NCBI RefSeq assembly: GCF_947331435.1 | Contig: NZ_CAMZOF010000003.1 | Span: 1 to 64,000, forward strand | Direction: 5' to 3' | From: Pelagibius sp. Alg239-R121 | GTDB lineage: Bacteria; Pseudomonadota; Alphaproteobacteria; Kiloniellales; Kiloniellaceae | Length of the DNA: 64,000 nucleotides | Notes under the pieces: generated by a model | Told to the model about the DNA's origin: nothing | What the model saw: the letters and a program-made list of their open reading frames with translations, nothing else | Databases searched by the model: none | Shown here: one piece after another, positions 53,155 to 61,664 of the stretch | How the letters are laid out: every line of letters begins with the position of its first letter | Position numbering within the stretch: the first letter of the stretch is position 1 | Made by a program: the position numbers and the translations under genes

Positions 53155-53868
53155 ATGTCTGACTTCACTCCGGCGTGGGAACAGGGCGTTTTCGCGGCAT
53201 TGAAATCCGAAAACCGGGCGGACTGGGAAGCCTATGTCGATCACGAGTTTGTCCGTCGGCTAGGTGACGGAACTTTGCCAGAGGCCTGCTTCCGGCATTA
53301 TCTCGTGCAGGACTATCTGTTCCTGATCCACTTCAGCCGGGCCTATGCGCTTGCCGTCTACAAGAGCGACAATCTGGACGACATGCGCAAGGCCGCTGCC
53401 ACTATGGAAGCCTTGCTGAACGAGGAAATGCAGCTACATCTGCGGTATTGCGAGCAATGGGGTCTGAATGAAGCCGATATGGCGCGAGTCGACGAGGCAT
53501 CCGAAAATCTTGCCTATACGCGTTTTGTCCTGGATGCGGGGCTGTCCGGCGATCTGCTCGACCTCTTGACGGCCCTGGCGCCTTGCGTGGCCGGATACGG
53601 TGAAATCGGGCTGAGGCTGGGAGCGCGGAGCAGCGAAGATCTGTCAGGGAATCCTTACCGGGATTGGATCGAAACCTACGCTGGCGACGGTTATCAATCG
53701 GTTGTGGAAGCCTCGTTACAGCAATTAGACCAGGTTGCCACGGTCCGTGCCGGTGACGACATCAGGCAGAGCGGCCGCTGGAAGTCTCTGAGTAAGACCT
53801 TCGGCGCAGCCACGCGTTTGGAAGTCGGTTTCTGGAACATGGGTATGTCTCCAAACAGCACCGGTTGA
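53155..53868 (+). CDS. tenA: TenA/thiaminase II family protein
   Basis: A 237-residue all-helical protein of the TenA family, which hydrolyses aminomethyl-pyrimidine during thiamine salvage or acts as thiaminase II. The catalytic-Cys region is LAPCVAGYGEIGLRL (commonly PCPWGY), and FRHYLVQDYLFLIHFSRAYA is the family's first block. It starts nine bases after fdx, so it belongs to the Fe-S operon; a link to thiamine biosynthesis, which depends on Fe-S and sulfur carriers, is plausible. Confidence 0.9.
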   Translation: MSDFTPAWEQGVFAALKSENRADWEAYVDHEFVRRLGDGTLPEACFRHYLVQDYLFLIHFSRAYALAVYKSDNLDDMRKAAATMEALLNEEMQLHLRYCEQWGLNEADMARVDEASENLAYTRFVLDAGLSGDLLDLLTALAPCVAGYGEIGLRLGARSSEDLSGNPYRDWIETYAGDGYQSVVEASLQQLDQVATVRAGDDIRQSGRWKSLSKTFGAATRLEVGFWNMGMSPNSTG

Positions 53869-53964
53869 TTTCACACCCTGCAAACGCTTGATGCAGATCA
53901 ATGCGTGCGCTTGCTTCAAGGCTCATCCTTTTCGAGCATTGCGCAGTTTGGGAGGGAGAAAACA

Positions 53965-54219
53965 ATGGGTCTGTTCAATAAACTGAACGAGCGTGTGGAG
54001 CTCATGGGTGAGATGTTTGCCCAGACAGACGCTCTGCAAGACTCGCGGAATTACGGCTGGTCGCTGGAAGGCAAACTCAAGAATGCCATGTATGCCTGTG
54101 CCGGATGCCAGGACACCGACAAGTGCCGCAAATGGCTTGCTGAAGGACGCCGCCATGCGGACCCTCCGGGTTTTTGCCCCAATGCGGCGCGCATCCGACA
54201 ATTTCGCAGCGACTTTTAA
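53965..54219 (+). CDS. DUF6455-like four-cysteine small protein
   Basis: An 84-residue protein with GGGAGG before the ATG. The C-terminal half carries Cys-x2-Cys-x5-Cys (ACAGCQDTDKCRKWLAEG) and a fourth Cys in GFCPNAARI. This arrangement, found again in the protein at 57780-58166, suits a zinc knuckle or small Fe-S site. The N-terminal half is helical and includes MGEMF. Function unknown; it closes the Fe-S operon region, 97 bases after tenA, and might be co-transcribed. Confidence 0.8.
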   Translation: MGLFNKLNERVELMGEMFAQTDALQDSRNYGWSLEGKLKNAMYACAGCQDTDKCRKWLAEGRRHADPPGFCPNAARIRQFRSDF

Positions 54220-54407
54220 GCCCTCTTCAAACTGTAGTTCTGCGGCGAATCCCGAGTTCTTGTCGCGGTAGTGTCCGCGCGGCGGCAGACGTTAAGCTGT
54301 TGTTCCTATTGACCTGATTGAAGCCGCGAAGCTCAACAACGTCGATCCCTGGTTCCGGTACAAGCGCTCTATATAGCGTACAAACATCTTGGCGATCGTC
54401 GAGCGCG

Positions 54408-55307
54408 TCAGCCTTCTCCATCCGATCCGCCGTTCGTTTTAAAGAAATCGGAGCCGCCATCGCGGATCTTTTTTGTCGCGAACTCAAAGAAGGCATGGAC
54501 CCTGGCGCTCCGACGGATGTCGGGATGAGCTAATATCCAAAGATCTGTATTGAATTCTGCCTCAGGCTCATCGAGCCGGATCAGCTCCGGACTGTTCTCA
54601 CCCATATAGCATGGCAGTACAGCGATACCGAGGCCGCCGCGAACCAGATCAAACATCCCCATAACTGAGCTGGTGATCGTTATCGGCGCACCCTCTGCCT
54701 TGCGCTGGGCTGTAATCTGACTCATGGGGGATTGGTTCAGACTGTCGTCGAGCCTGACCCAGCGAAGCTGTTCCGGGGCCAGATTCCGCGAGGCTTTCAC
54801 ATAATCTGAATGAGCGTAAGTCGTATAGGCGACCGGCAATAGATTGCGGCCAATCCAGTGTTCCGGCGGATGCCGGGTGGGACGCAAGGCAATGTCGGCG
54901 TCACGCTTCATCAGATCGAGAGGACGGGTGTCGGATAAGAGACGCAGTTCGACGTCTGGATACGCCTGTTGAAACGCCAGGAAGACGGAGGTGAGACGAT
55001 GGAGCAGAGAATCGGTGGTTGTAACGGTAAGAACACCTTCGAGGCGCAGGTCCTGTCCAATTAATTCACGTTGAATACGGGTCACGCCATCTTTCAGGAC
55101 AAGACCATGCCGGAAGAAATGTTCGCCGGCCGCTGTCATGACGTAGCCATGACTCAAGCGTTCAAACAGTGCCACACCAAGTTTTTCTTCCATTCCCTCA
55201 ATACGGCGAAACACCGTTGAGTGGTTGACGCCGAGCTGTCGGGCTGCACCGGAAAGACTACCCGTTTCACAAACGGCGAGCACAAAAGGAATATCACTCC
55301 AATCCAT
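54408..55307 (-). CDS. LysR-family regulator
   Basis: A 299-residue LTTR. The DNA-binding block is VLAVCETGSLSGAARQLGVNHSTVFRRIEGMEEKLG and the effector domain begins around LEGVLTVTTTDSLLHRL. It resembles the TyrDxx/GcvA-like LTTR class that has His-Ser-Thr in the recognition helix. It diverges from a binding-protein gene (55580) and an SDR gene, which it may control. No obvious palindrome was picked in the 272-base gap. Confidence 0.92.
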   Translation of the reverse strand: MDWSDIPFVLAVCETGSLSGAARQLGVNHSTVFRRIEGMEEKLGVALFERLSHGYVMTAAGEHFFRHGLVLKDGVTRIQRELIGQDLRLEGVLTVTTTDSLLHRLTSVFLAFQQAYPDVELRLLSDTRPLDLMKRDADIALRPTRHPPEHWIGRNLLPVAYTTYAHSDYVKASRNLAPEQLRWVRLDDSLNQSPMSQITAQRKAEGAPITITSSVMGMFDLVRGGLGIAVLPCYMGENSPELIRLDEPEAEFNTDLWILAHPDIRRSARVHAFFEFATKKIRDGGSDFFKTNGGSDGEG

Positions 55308-55579
55308 AATCTGTGCATTTTTGCAAAGTCTCTTTGCAAAATCCAGAAATTAGCTTGCGTCAATTGCCGAACTATATTCAAGCCCGTACGCAGATTGGTG
55401 GCATGCCGTGAGTCGCTATTCCTCATTGAAAGCTGCGCAGTGGCGTAAGGCTTTTTACGCCAGGATGTATGTCTCATTTGCAGATCAATCAAAACGAGCC
55501 CGGCACGCGGACCGGGCAGTCGATCAAACGGTCTCTCTTCCGGCCGGATGCCTGATCGATCAAAAACTGGAGACTGAAT

Positions 55580-56653
55580 ATGAAGCGCATTCTTATGGGC
55601 GCAATAGCGTCCGTGATGATCTCAACGGCGGCACCCGCAGTAGAAATTGAAAGCAGAACCCTCGATCAGCTCTACACAGCCGCTAAGGAAGAAGGCGGCA
55701 ATCTGGTCCTGTGGGCCGGTGGCGACAAGCCGGATCAGTCGGATTTCATACTTGATATGTTCAAGGAGGATTTCCCGGACATCAACGTCATCCACAGGGT
55801 TGATCTGAGCAAGTATCACGCGCCGCGTTTCGACAATGCCTTGGAAAACGGCGGGGAGGTGCCCGACGTGATTCAACTGCAGACGCTGTACGATTTCGAC
55901 TATTGGACAAGACGCGGCGAGCTGCTGGCCTACAAGCCAAAAGACTGGGACAAAGTGTACCCGGCCTACAGGGATCCAAACGGACACTGGACGGGTCTTT
56001 TCGGTGTCTCGTTCAGCAATCTGATCAATACTGACCTGATTGGCGAGGACAAAGCCCCGCGCGATGCCATGGATTATCTGGATCCGGCGCTCAAGGGCAA
56101 AGTGATTCTGACCTACCCTCACGATGATGACGCCGTTCTCTACCAGTTCTGGCATCTCAAGCAGAAATACGGTTGGGACTACCTTGAAAAACTTGTTGCC
56201 AATGAACCGGTTTGGGTGCGCGGCACTTCCATGCCTTATGTCGCGATCGGATCCGGCTGGTATCCCGCAAGCTTCACGACGTCCTGGAGCCTTGTGCCTT
56301 TTCAGGACAGCCCGGTGAAATTTCTGCTCCCGAAGAAGGATTTTTTCCTCACCTGGATTCAAACCGCTGCCATTCCTGCAAAGGCAAAAAACAAGGCAAC
56401 TGCGAAACTCTATACGAGCTGGATGCTGTCTAAGAGATTCCAAAGCAAATGGCTTCAATGGCCGGTGCGTACGGATGTGGAAGCCCCCGGCGGCTTCAAA
56501 GCTGTCCAACACCACAATACCTCTCCTGAAGACTTCCACAGGTTCATGCTGGACCGGGCAACGCAGGAGCGCTTCCGTTTTCAGATGGAGCAGCTGGTCG
56601 GTCCAATTGAGGGTGTCTCACCCCTCGACATGGACTACGGCCTGAAGCCTTAA
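55580..56653 (+). CDS. ABC-type extracellular solute-binding protein
   Basis: A 357-residue periplasmic protein with a short signal peptide (RILMGAIASVMISTAAPAVE). The mature part begins LDQLYTAAKEEGGNLVLWAGGD, typical of the AfuA/iron-or-spermidine binding superfamily (SBP_bac type 6/8). The ligand pocket cannot be deduced; the Trp/Tyr-rich segment PVWVRGTSMPYVAIGSGWYP suggests an organic ligand rather than ferric ion. No permease or ATPase genes are adjacent, so it is an orphan receptor. GGAG lies seven bases before the ATG. Confidence 0.87.
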   Translation: MKRILMGAIASVMISTAAPAVEIESRTLDQLYTAAKEEGGNLVLWAGGDKPDQSDFILDMFKEDFPDINVIHRVDLSKYHAPRFDNALENGGEVPDVIQLQTLYDFDYWTRRGELLAYKPKDWDKVYPAYRDPNGHWTGLFGVSFSNLINTDLIGEDKAPRDAMDYLDPALKGKVILTYPHDDDAVLYQFWHLKQKYGWDYLEKLVANEPVWVRGTSMPYVAIGSGWYPASFTTSWSLVPFQDSPVKFLLPKKDFFLTWIQTAAIPAKAKNKATAKLYTSWMLSKRFQSKWLQWPVRTDVEAPGGFKAVQHHNTSPEDFHRFMLDRATQERFRFQMEQLVGPIEGVSPLDMDYGLKP

Positions 56654-56816
56654 ATCGGATCGTGCTCCGCCGGAGCCGCTTTGAGGTTTCGTCCCAGCAT
56701 CTGCATCCATCCGACATCGAAAAGTTGAAACAGACTCACCGGGTCGATAGTTCGCTCGAGGCGATACCAGTGAACCCGGACCCACTCCAGGGACATCCTT
56801 CAACCGGAGAAATTTC

Positions 56817-57419
56817 ATGAAGATTCTTATTATCGGAGCCACCGGAACAATCGGTAAAGCCGTTGCAGAACGCCTTTCAGAGAAACACGAGATCGTCCGG
56901 GCCGGGCATCGCGATGGCGACTTCCAGGTTGATCTTGGCTCGAAGGCATCCATCGAAGCGTTGTTCAGTGCCGTCGGTACGATCGATGCAGTCATCTGCA
57001 CGGCTGGAGCCGCAAATTTTGCTCCGTTCAGCGACTTGGACGATGCTGCCTTCGATCTTGCTCTAACCAACAAGCTGATGGGGCAGATCAATCTTGTGCG
57101 GATTGGCCGGGATCATGTCAGTGACTCGGGATCTTTCACCTTGACCGCTGGCATTTTGTCCCGCGATCCAATGCCTGGATCGGTTGTCATCAGCATGGCG
57201 AATGGGGCGCTGGAATCCTTTGCACGCGCCGCCGCCCTCGAACTTGATCGGGACTTGCGCGTGAACACGGTCAGCCCGGTGTTCGTTAAAGAAACAATGG
57301 AGATGATGGGCATGGACCCGACCCCGGGCCTATCAGCCGCTGATACCGCAAAAGCCTATGTGGCGGCCGTTGAGGGCGATTACAACGGCGTTACTCTCGA
57401 CGCACCGGACTACGTGTGA
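56817..57419 (+). CDS. SDR-fold protein lacking the catalytic Tyr-Lys
   Basis: A 200-residue short SDR. The dinucleotide motif GATGTIGKAVAERL and CTAGAANFAPF are standard, but where YxxxK should stand the text is VVISMANGALESFARAAALE: Met-Ala-Asn-Gly fills the place of Tyr and no Lys follows four residues on. It belongs to a group of small SDRs (about 200 residues) with that altered site, some annotated as short-chain dehydrogenases. Whether it catalyses oxidoreduction is uncertain. It lies 163 bases after the binding-protein gene. Confidence 0.85.
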   Translation: MKILIIGATGTIGKAVAERLSEKHEIVRAGHRDGDFQVDLGSKASIEALFSAVGTIDAVICTAGAANFAPFSDLDDAAFDLALTNKLMGQINLVRIGRDHVSDSGSFTLTAGILSRDPMPGSVVISMANGALESFARAAALELDRDLRVNTVSPVFVKETMEMMGMDPTPGLSAADTAKAYVAAVEGDYNGVTLDAPDYV

Positions 57420-57424
57420 TTCGG

Positions 57425-57461
57425 ATGGCCGTTCAAACTAAATGCGAGCTTGAGCGGCCAT
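57425..57461 (+). terminator. Hairpin after the SDR gene
   Basis: ATGGCCGTTCAA and TTGAGCGGCCAT can form a 12-bp stem with one G-U pair and a 13-base loop, six bases after the SDR stop codon. No T-run follows, so termination by itself is doubtful. It may act as a 3'-end stabiliser. Confidence 0.4.
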
Positions 57462-57779
57462 CAAGCACACTTCTTGACTGCCGCCATCGGGCACTCATGA
57501 AGAGACGGCGTTCTTTCTCAGGGAGGTGTTGAGCGATAGCGCTCGGCACTCAACGGGCCCAATCTCAGATGAGCCAGATCGTCTGAGGCTCAAGGGGAAA
57601 TCGACTTCTGTGTCAGCGATCGCAAGGGATTTCCGGTCCAAACGGAAGGACGTGGGACAGGTGGTTCGATTTCCAGAGGAGATCCGGGTTAAACGGAGCG
57701 CCGTGGACGACCTGTCCTCCCGGTGAGTCTACTTGAAGCATATGAAAAAGCGCGGAAGCTGATACACGTCTGCAGAGAT
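57462..57779. other. Non-coding gap before DUF6455-like gene
   Basis: Short open frames are present, including one of 66 residues at 57526-57726, but none has a ribosome site or familiar motif. I see no repeats. The region separates the SDR gene from the convergent DUF6455-like gene. Confidence 0.45.
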
Positions 57780-58166
57780 TCAATGAAAAGGTTCTGAATT
57801 CAGCTCGTCAAAGGCAGTGGCATTCGGACAGAAGAAACGATAGCTTTCGCGAGATCCTTCTCCTGCTTGCCACTTACGGCAGAGCTTCCGCTCGCGGCAG
57901 GCCGCGCAGGATCGTGCCATGTCGACCGCCCGCCAGTGCTCCTCGTTTAAGCGCGCTGCAGGAATCCCGAGCTTTTTCGCCATAGCTTCCAGGCGCTCTT
58001 TGGCATCCGATGCGCCACCGGCAATCGCCGTCAAATCCGTGCGGCAGACACCCATATCGGCAAACTGCTGCGCGTCCATCTTGGAAAGCTGATTGAGTTC
58101 GCGCATTTGCCGCAGGCGCCGCCGTGCAGCGAAACCGATGCTTGCTATCAAATCATGAGCTGACAT
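57780..58166 (-). CDS. DUF6455-like four-cysteine protein, longer
   Basis: A 128-residue relative of the protein at 53965. The shared end is Cys-x2-Cys-x5-Cys (CAACRERKLCRKWQAGEG) with the fourth Cys in FFCPNATAFDEL. An extra N-terminal part reads MDAQQFADMGVCRTDLTAIA, a helix-rich segment with RQMRELNQL. GGAGAG lies six bases before the ATG at 58166; a longer frame up to 58262 has no site. The function is unknown, though having two members 4 kb apart suggests a shared role, perhaps in metal or redox handling. Confidence 0.8.
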   Translation of the reverse strand: MSAHDLIASIGFAARRRLRQMRELNQLSKMDAQQFADMGVCRTDLTAIAGGASDAKERLEAMAKKLGIPAARLNEEHWRAVDMARSCAACRERKLCRKWQAGEGSRESYRFFCPNATAFDELNSEPFH

Positions 58167-58607
58167 TTCAGTCTCTCCCACTGAATCAGAAATTCTACAG
58201 CAGTGAGATTGGCACTCCTTGAGGGCATGATCTTTGATTTGGATCATGCTGCAGGCGCTCAACGTCTGATTGTTTTACACTGAATAAGCGAAAAACGATC
58301 GCGCGCTAGGTTGAGGCCTCCTATTCCTTGGTGGCCTTGATCGTATTTTGGGAGGTTTCAGGCCGGAGGGATCTTGAAAGCGGGCCTTGAAGGCCCGGTG
58401 AGAGGGTACGACGCCCCTGAACTCTCCCAAAATACGACCCCGTTTGGGCGACAAGACCATGAGTTCTGGGAACCACGTTCTGGACAGCGTTGCTTCGTCA
58501 GTCCAATTCTGGCAGAGGCACGATGCATCAGCATCGCTCCGCTCCTAACTTCTTGCCAGAAAACACAATTTTGTCGTCAAGATCGTCAAGGAATAGGAGT
58601 TCCCAAC
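58167..58607. other. Intergenic region with structured repeat
   Basis: Non-coding stretch between the DUF6455-like gene and the histidine kinase. The 97-bp inverted element at 58341-58437 is its main feature. The remainder has no coding frame or recognised RNA. Confidence 0.5.
58341..58437. repeat. 97-bp inverted repeat with central hairpin
   Basis: The outer arms TCGTATTTTGGGAG (58341-58354) and CTCCCAAAATACGA (58424-58437) are perfect complements; the match continues, with two mismatches, to CAGG/CCTG on the inner side. In the middle CGGGCCT-TGA-AGGCCCG (58381-58397) forms a tight second hairpin. No coding frame. It may be a small mobile element of the MITE or REP kind or the gene of a structured RNA. 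Confidence 0.7.
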
Positions 58608-60818
58608 CTAGGCCTGAAGCAGGTCGCTTGCCGGGTGAACGCGGTGCCTGGGGAAAATCAGTTCAACGGTGGTGCCCTTGTCAGGCAGGCTATGCAGGCG
58701 CAGTTCGCCGCCGTGGCGTTCGATCAGAGATCTGGTGAGTGGCAAACCCAGACCTGTGCCGGGATTGGCATGCTCCAAGCCCTTGCTGACCTGCCCAAAG
58801 GGTTCCATGACGGTTTTGATATCGCTCGGCGCAATACCGACTCCGGTGTCTGAAACGCCAAGCCTGAGGGCGCCGTTGCGCTCGAGCCGTCCGACAATCT
58901 CAATCTGCCCCTTTGGCGGCGTAAACTTAATCGCATTGGACACGAGATTGAGGAGCATTTGCCTGAGCGCTCTGCGATCTGCGCAAAGATGCGGAAAATT
59001 GACCGGGATCGCGTTGACAAGCTGCAGACGTCCGGCGGTCAGCTTGGGTTCCATCAGCTTCTGAATCTCTTCGACAAAATCGTCGATGGCAATCTCTTCG
59101 ATATCTAGCTCAAATTTCCCGGCTTCGACCTTGGAGAGGTCGAGCAGGTCGTTGATCAGGCTCAAAAGGTGCTCTGCGCTGCTGTGAATATTGTCCGAAT
59201 ATTCCTTGTAGGTCGGCGAAAGCTGGCCGAAGAGTTCGAGTTGCATTGCTTCTGAAAAACCGAGAATGGCGTTCATCGGGGTCCGCAATTCGTGGCTCAT
59301 ATTGGCGAGGAACTCGCTTTTGGCCCGATTGGCGTTTTCCGCCTCTTCCTTCGCTTCCAGCAATGCTTGCTCGACTTTTTTGGTTTCGCTGATATCAACG
59401 ATTACGCCGTCCCAGATCGTGTCGCCGTTCTCGTGCCGTCTCGGGATGCCAAAAGAGCGTGCCCATTTTGCCTCGCCCGATCGTCCGATAATGCGAAATT
59501 CATGAGTGTGCGGATCGAGGGTGCTGGCCGACTCGTCGATGGCCCAGATCAGCGGTGAGACATCCTGCGGATGAACGACCTGGGTCAGATTGTCGAGCAT
59601 GGGTCTGTGGCCATCGAGCTCGAGGTCGAACTCGTTCCGGGCACCGGCTCGCAGAAATGGATAGCTGATGTCGCCGTTTGCCATCCGGATCCGGCGGTAC
59701 AACAGGCCGGGGATATTGGCGGCGATCGAGCCCAGGCGCTCCATGCCCTCTTGCCGGGTGCGCTCGGCCAGCGCGCTATGGTCATCCTGTATCTGTTGTG
59801 CCATGGCATTAAAGCCGTGGGAGAGAGTCCGGAATTCGATTGGCGCCAGCTTCGACAGTGGTGGAACGCGGCGATCTCTATTGCCGCTCGCAAAATCCTG
59901 TGCGGCCTGAACCACAGCCTCGACAGGCTGCGTCAACAGGCCGGAAAGCGTCCAGCCCAGAAAAGCTGCCGCTGCGAGGCCGACGGCAACGATTGCAAAG
60001 ACTGCACGTTGAACCTTGTTGGTTTGTCCGGTCAGCTCACTGATCGGCTGGGGCACCATGACACCCCATCCGACGTTCTTGGCGACGGAGAAGCCAGAGA
60101 TCATCTCTTCGTTCAAAGCCGGTGAAACAAATCTTGTGACACCGGTCTCGCCGTTCATCATGCGCTTTACGGGGGGAAGCGCAGAGAGATCGCGTACTTC
60201 TTTGCGCCAAAGCTCCCTCGGATGGGCGATGACCCGGCCCTTGGCATCGACAATCGCAGCGTGGCCTTTTTCGCCGAACGCGATCGATTTCTGAACCTTG
60301 ACGATGTAATCCGTAGAGAGTTCGCCGACCGCCAGTTTTTGGCTTTCAAGCGGTTTAACCAGATAAATAGTCGGTTGACCGCTGTCATTTCTTGAAACAC
60401 CGCTGAAGCGTGGCTCCGGCGCGATGGCGAGCGAACGCACTTTTTCAGCCAGGTATTTCACGTTCCGGGCAGGACTGGCAACGGGGGACATCAGGTCATA
60501 TGTGACCTGATCCTCGCCCGATAAAATAAAGAATGCCCTAAATCCCAGGTGCTCAGCAAATGCCGCGAGCTCGACCGAATTCTGCTCCTCATTCGAGGTT
60601 TCGACGAAATAGTTGAACGCTGCCTCTACATCGAAGAGGTAATGTTCAAGACTCGATGTGATGTTTTGCGCCAGTAGGAGATGTTTTTCCGTGGCCGACT
60701 GTATTTCGTTGGGAAGGGCGTTCTTTTCCACCCAAAAGCCAAGCAGCAGGACGGGAACCGTCGCAACCAAAGTGAATGCGAAGGCCAACAGATAGCGTAG
60801 TCTAAGAGTACCCCTCAT
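58608..60818 (-). CDS. Membrane sensor histidine kinase (dCache-HAMP-PAS-HisKA)
   Basis: A 736-residue sensor. Two membrane helices (about 9-30, LLAFAFTLVATVPVLLLGFW, and 275-295, VFAIVAVGLAAAAFLGW) flank a large periplasmic dCache-like domain with a kinase-typical IAHPRELW motif. Then HAMP, a PAS/PAC domain (GDISYPFLRAGARNE and TIWDGVIVDISETKK), a HisKA domain with the phosphoryl His in FLANMSHELRTPMNAI, and a HATPase domain with N box NLVSNAIKF, G1 VSDTGVGI and G2 GTGLGL. There is no receiver domain and no neighbouring response regulator, so it is an orphan. The ATG at 60818 is used; a TTG start at 60860 is possible. The sensor domain suggests binding a small organic ligand. Confidence 0.93.
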   Translation of the reverse strand: MRGTLRLRYLLAFAFTLVATVPVLLLGFWVEKNALPNEIQSATEKHLLLAQNITSSLEHYLFDVEAAFNYFVETSNEEQNSVELAAFAEHLGFRAFFILSGEDQVTYDLMSPVASPARNVKYLAEKVRSLAIAPEPRFSGVSRNDSGQPTIYLVKPLESQKLAVGELSTDYIVKVQKSIAFGEKGHAAIVDAKGRVIAHPRELWRKEVRDLSALPPVKRMMNGETGVTRFVSPALNEEMISGFSVAKNVGWGVMVPQPISELTGQTNKVQRAVFAIVAVGLAAAAFLGWTLSGLLTQPVEAVVQAAQDFASGNRDRRVPPLSKLAPIEFRTLSHGFNAMAQQIQDDHSALAERTRQEGMERLGSIAANIPGLLYRRIRMANGDISYPFLRAGARNEFDLELDGHRPMLDNLTQVVHPQDVSPLIWAIDESASTLDPHTHEFRIIGRSGEAKWARSFGIPRRHENGDTIWDGVIVDISETKKVEQALLEAKEEAENANRAKSEFLANMSHELRTPMNAILGFSEAMQLELFGQLSPTYKEYSDNIHSSAEHLLSLINDLLDLSKVEAGKFELDIEEIAIDDFVEEIQKLMEPKLTAGRLQLVNAIPVNFPHLCADRRALRQMLLNLVSNAIKFTPPKGQIEIVGRLERNGALRLGVSDTGVGIAPSDIKTVMEPFGQVSKGLEHANPGTGLGLPLTRSLIERHGGELRLHSLPDKGTTVELIFPRHRVHPASDLLQA

Positions 60819-60863
60819 ACAGCGACCAGCAACGAAAAGTGGCTTATGACCAACACACAAGCC

Positions 60864-60896
60864 ACTGAGCCCCGAGAATGAAAGGGCTCAGTTTTT
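60864..60896 (+). terminator. Rho-independent terminator on the plus strand
   Basis: ACTGAGCCC (60864-60872) pairs perfectly with GGGCTCAGT (60884-60892), and four further T follow (60893-60896), making a textbook plus-strand terminator. The nearest plus-strand gene upstream ends more than 3 kb away, and the histidine kinase gene runs the other way. On the minus strand the T-run is missing. It could end an unannotated or antisense transcript. Confidence 0.75.
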
Positions 60897-61060
60897 CGTA
60901 TATAGCGGTCCTTGGGAAGCAAAATCTGGCAATCGCCAGTGGGCATGCAGGGGATCGAACTCACAACTATTCGTGAGCACCCGAAATTCGGGCAGCTTTA
61001 CAAAGCTTTTGCTCGGCCTGGTATGTATTTTATTAACCAGACTCAGCCGCTGCCGGAAGT

Positions 61061-61522
61061 TTACTTCGTTGCAATATCGGAAAACTTGCTGAGTGCGCCC
61101 GATATTTTCTCGATGACCTTAGCTTTCTCGCCCAAATCGTGACGCTCGCTCAGGTATTTCGGATCGTTGTACACGAGGTACACCTTTCCAGCTTCGTCCT
61201 CGTAGGCCAACGCCTTGAGGGGGAGGTCGACGCCAACGGCCTGATTGCTCTGCATCAAGGGCGTGCCGAGTTTGGGATTGCCGAAAATAAGCAGCTCTGT
61301 CGGACGCAACGACTGATCCACTTTGGAGGCGCCGGCCGCATGATCAATCCGGGCAAAGATGGTGATGCCCTTGGACTTGAGAGTCTCTTCAAGCAGCGTA
61401 ATGGTCTCGGAAACGGAGCGGTTGCTCTCTTTGACGATGGTACCGTTCTCGGCGAGGGCGGTAAGCGATGCCGATGTGATCAGCCCGAGTGAGAAGGCTA
61501 TCGTTAGAAAAAGCCGATGCAT
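61061..61522 (-). CDS. DUF302-domain exported protein
   Basis: A 153-residue protein with an N-terminal signal peptide (LFLTIAFSLGLITSASLTALAE) and a DUF302 domain: SVSETITLLEETLKSKGITIFARIDHAAGA and LRPTELLIFGNPKLGTPLM are the conserved blocks. DUF302 proteins are small periplasmic or cytoplasmic proteins of unknown activity. It is the only gene between the histidine kinase and the alpha/beta hydrolase, and no coupling to either is visible. Confidence 0.88.
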   Translation of the reverse strand: MHRLFLTIAFSLGLITSASLTALAENGTIVKESNRSVSETITLLEETLKSKGITIFARIDHAAGASKVDQSLRPTELLIFGNPKLGTPLMQSNQAVGVDLPLKALAYEDEAGKVYLVYNDPKYLSERHDLGEKAKVIEKISGALSKFSDIATK

Positions 61523-61664
61523 TGCAATCTATCCTGTAATTTACGATCTACAGCCGCGATCATAGTGGCACGAATGGTGATCGGTGGTGATATGTTTGTG
61601 AGTTTCAACCCGACGACTAGTTGACTGTGGTAGATATGCTGGAAACCAATTTTATTTTAGGCCA

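Noticed and set aside
57526-57726. 66-codon plus-strand frame after the SDR gene
   Set aside because: No ribosome site, no recognisable motif and low-complexity charged content.
60944-60990. tRNA-like T-arm text (GGGATCGAACTC) on the minus strand
   Set aside because: The stem bases on either side of the TTCGATC loop do not pair and no acceptor or anticodon arm is visible.
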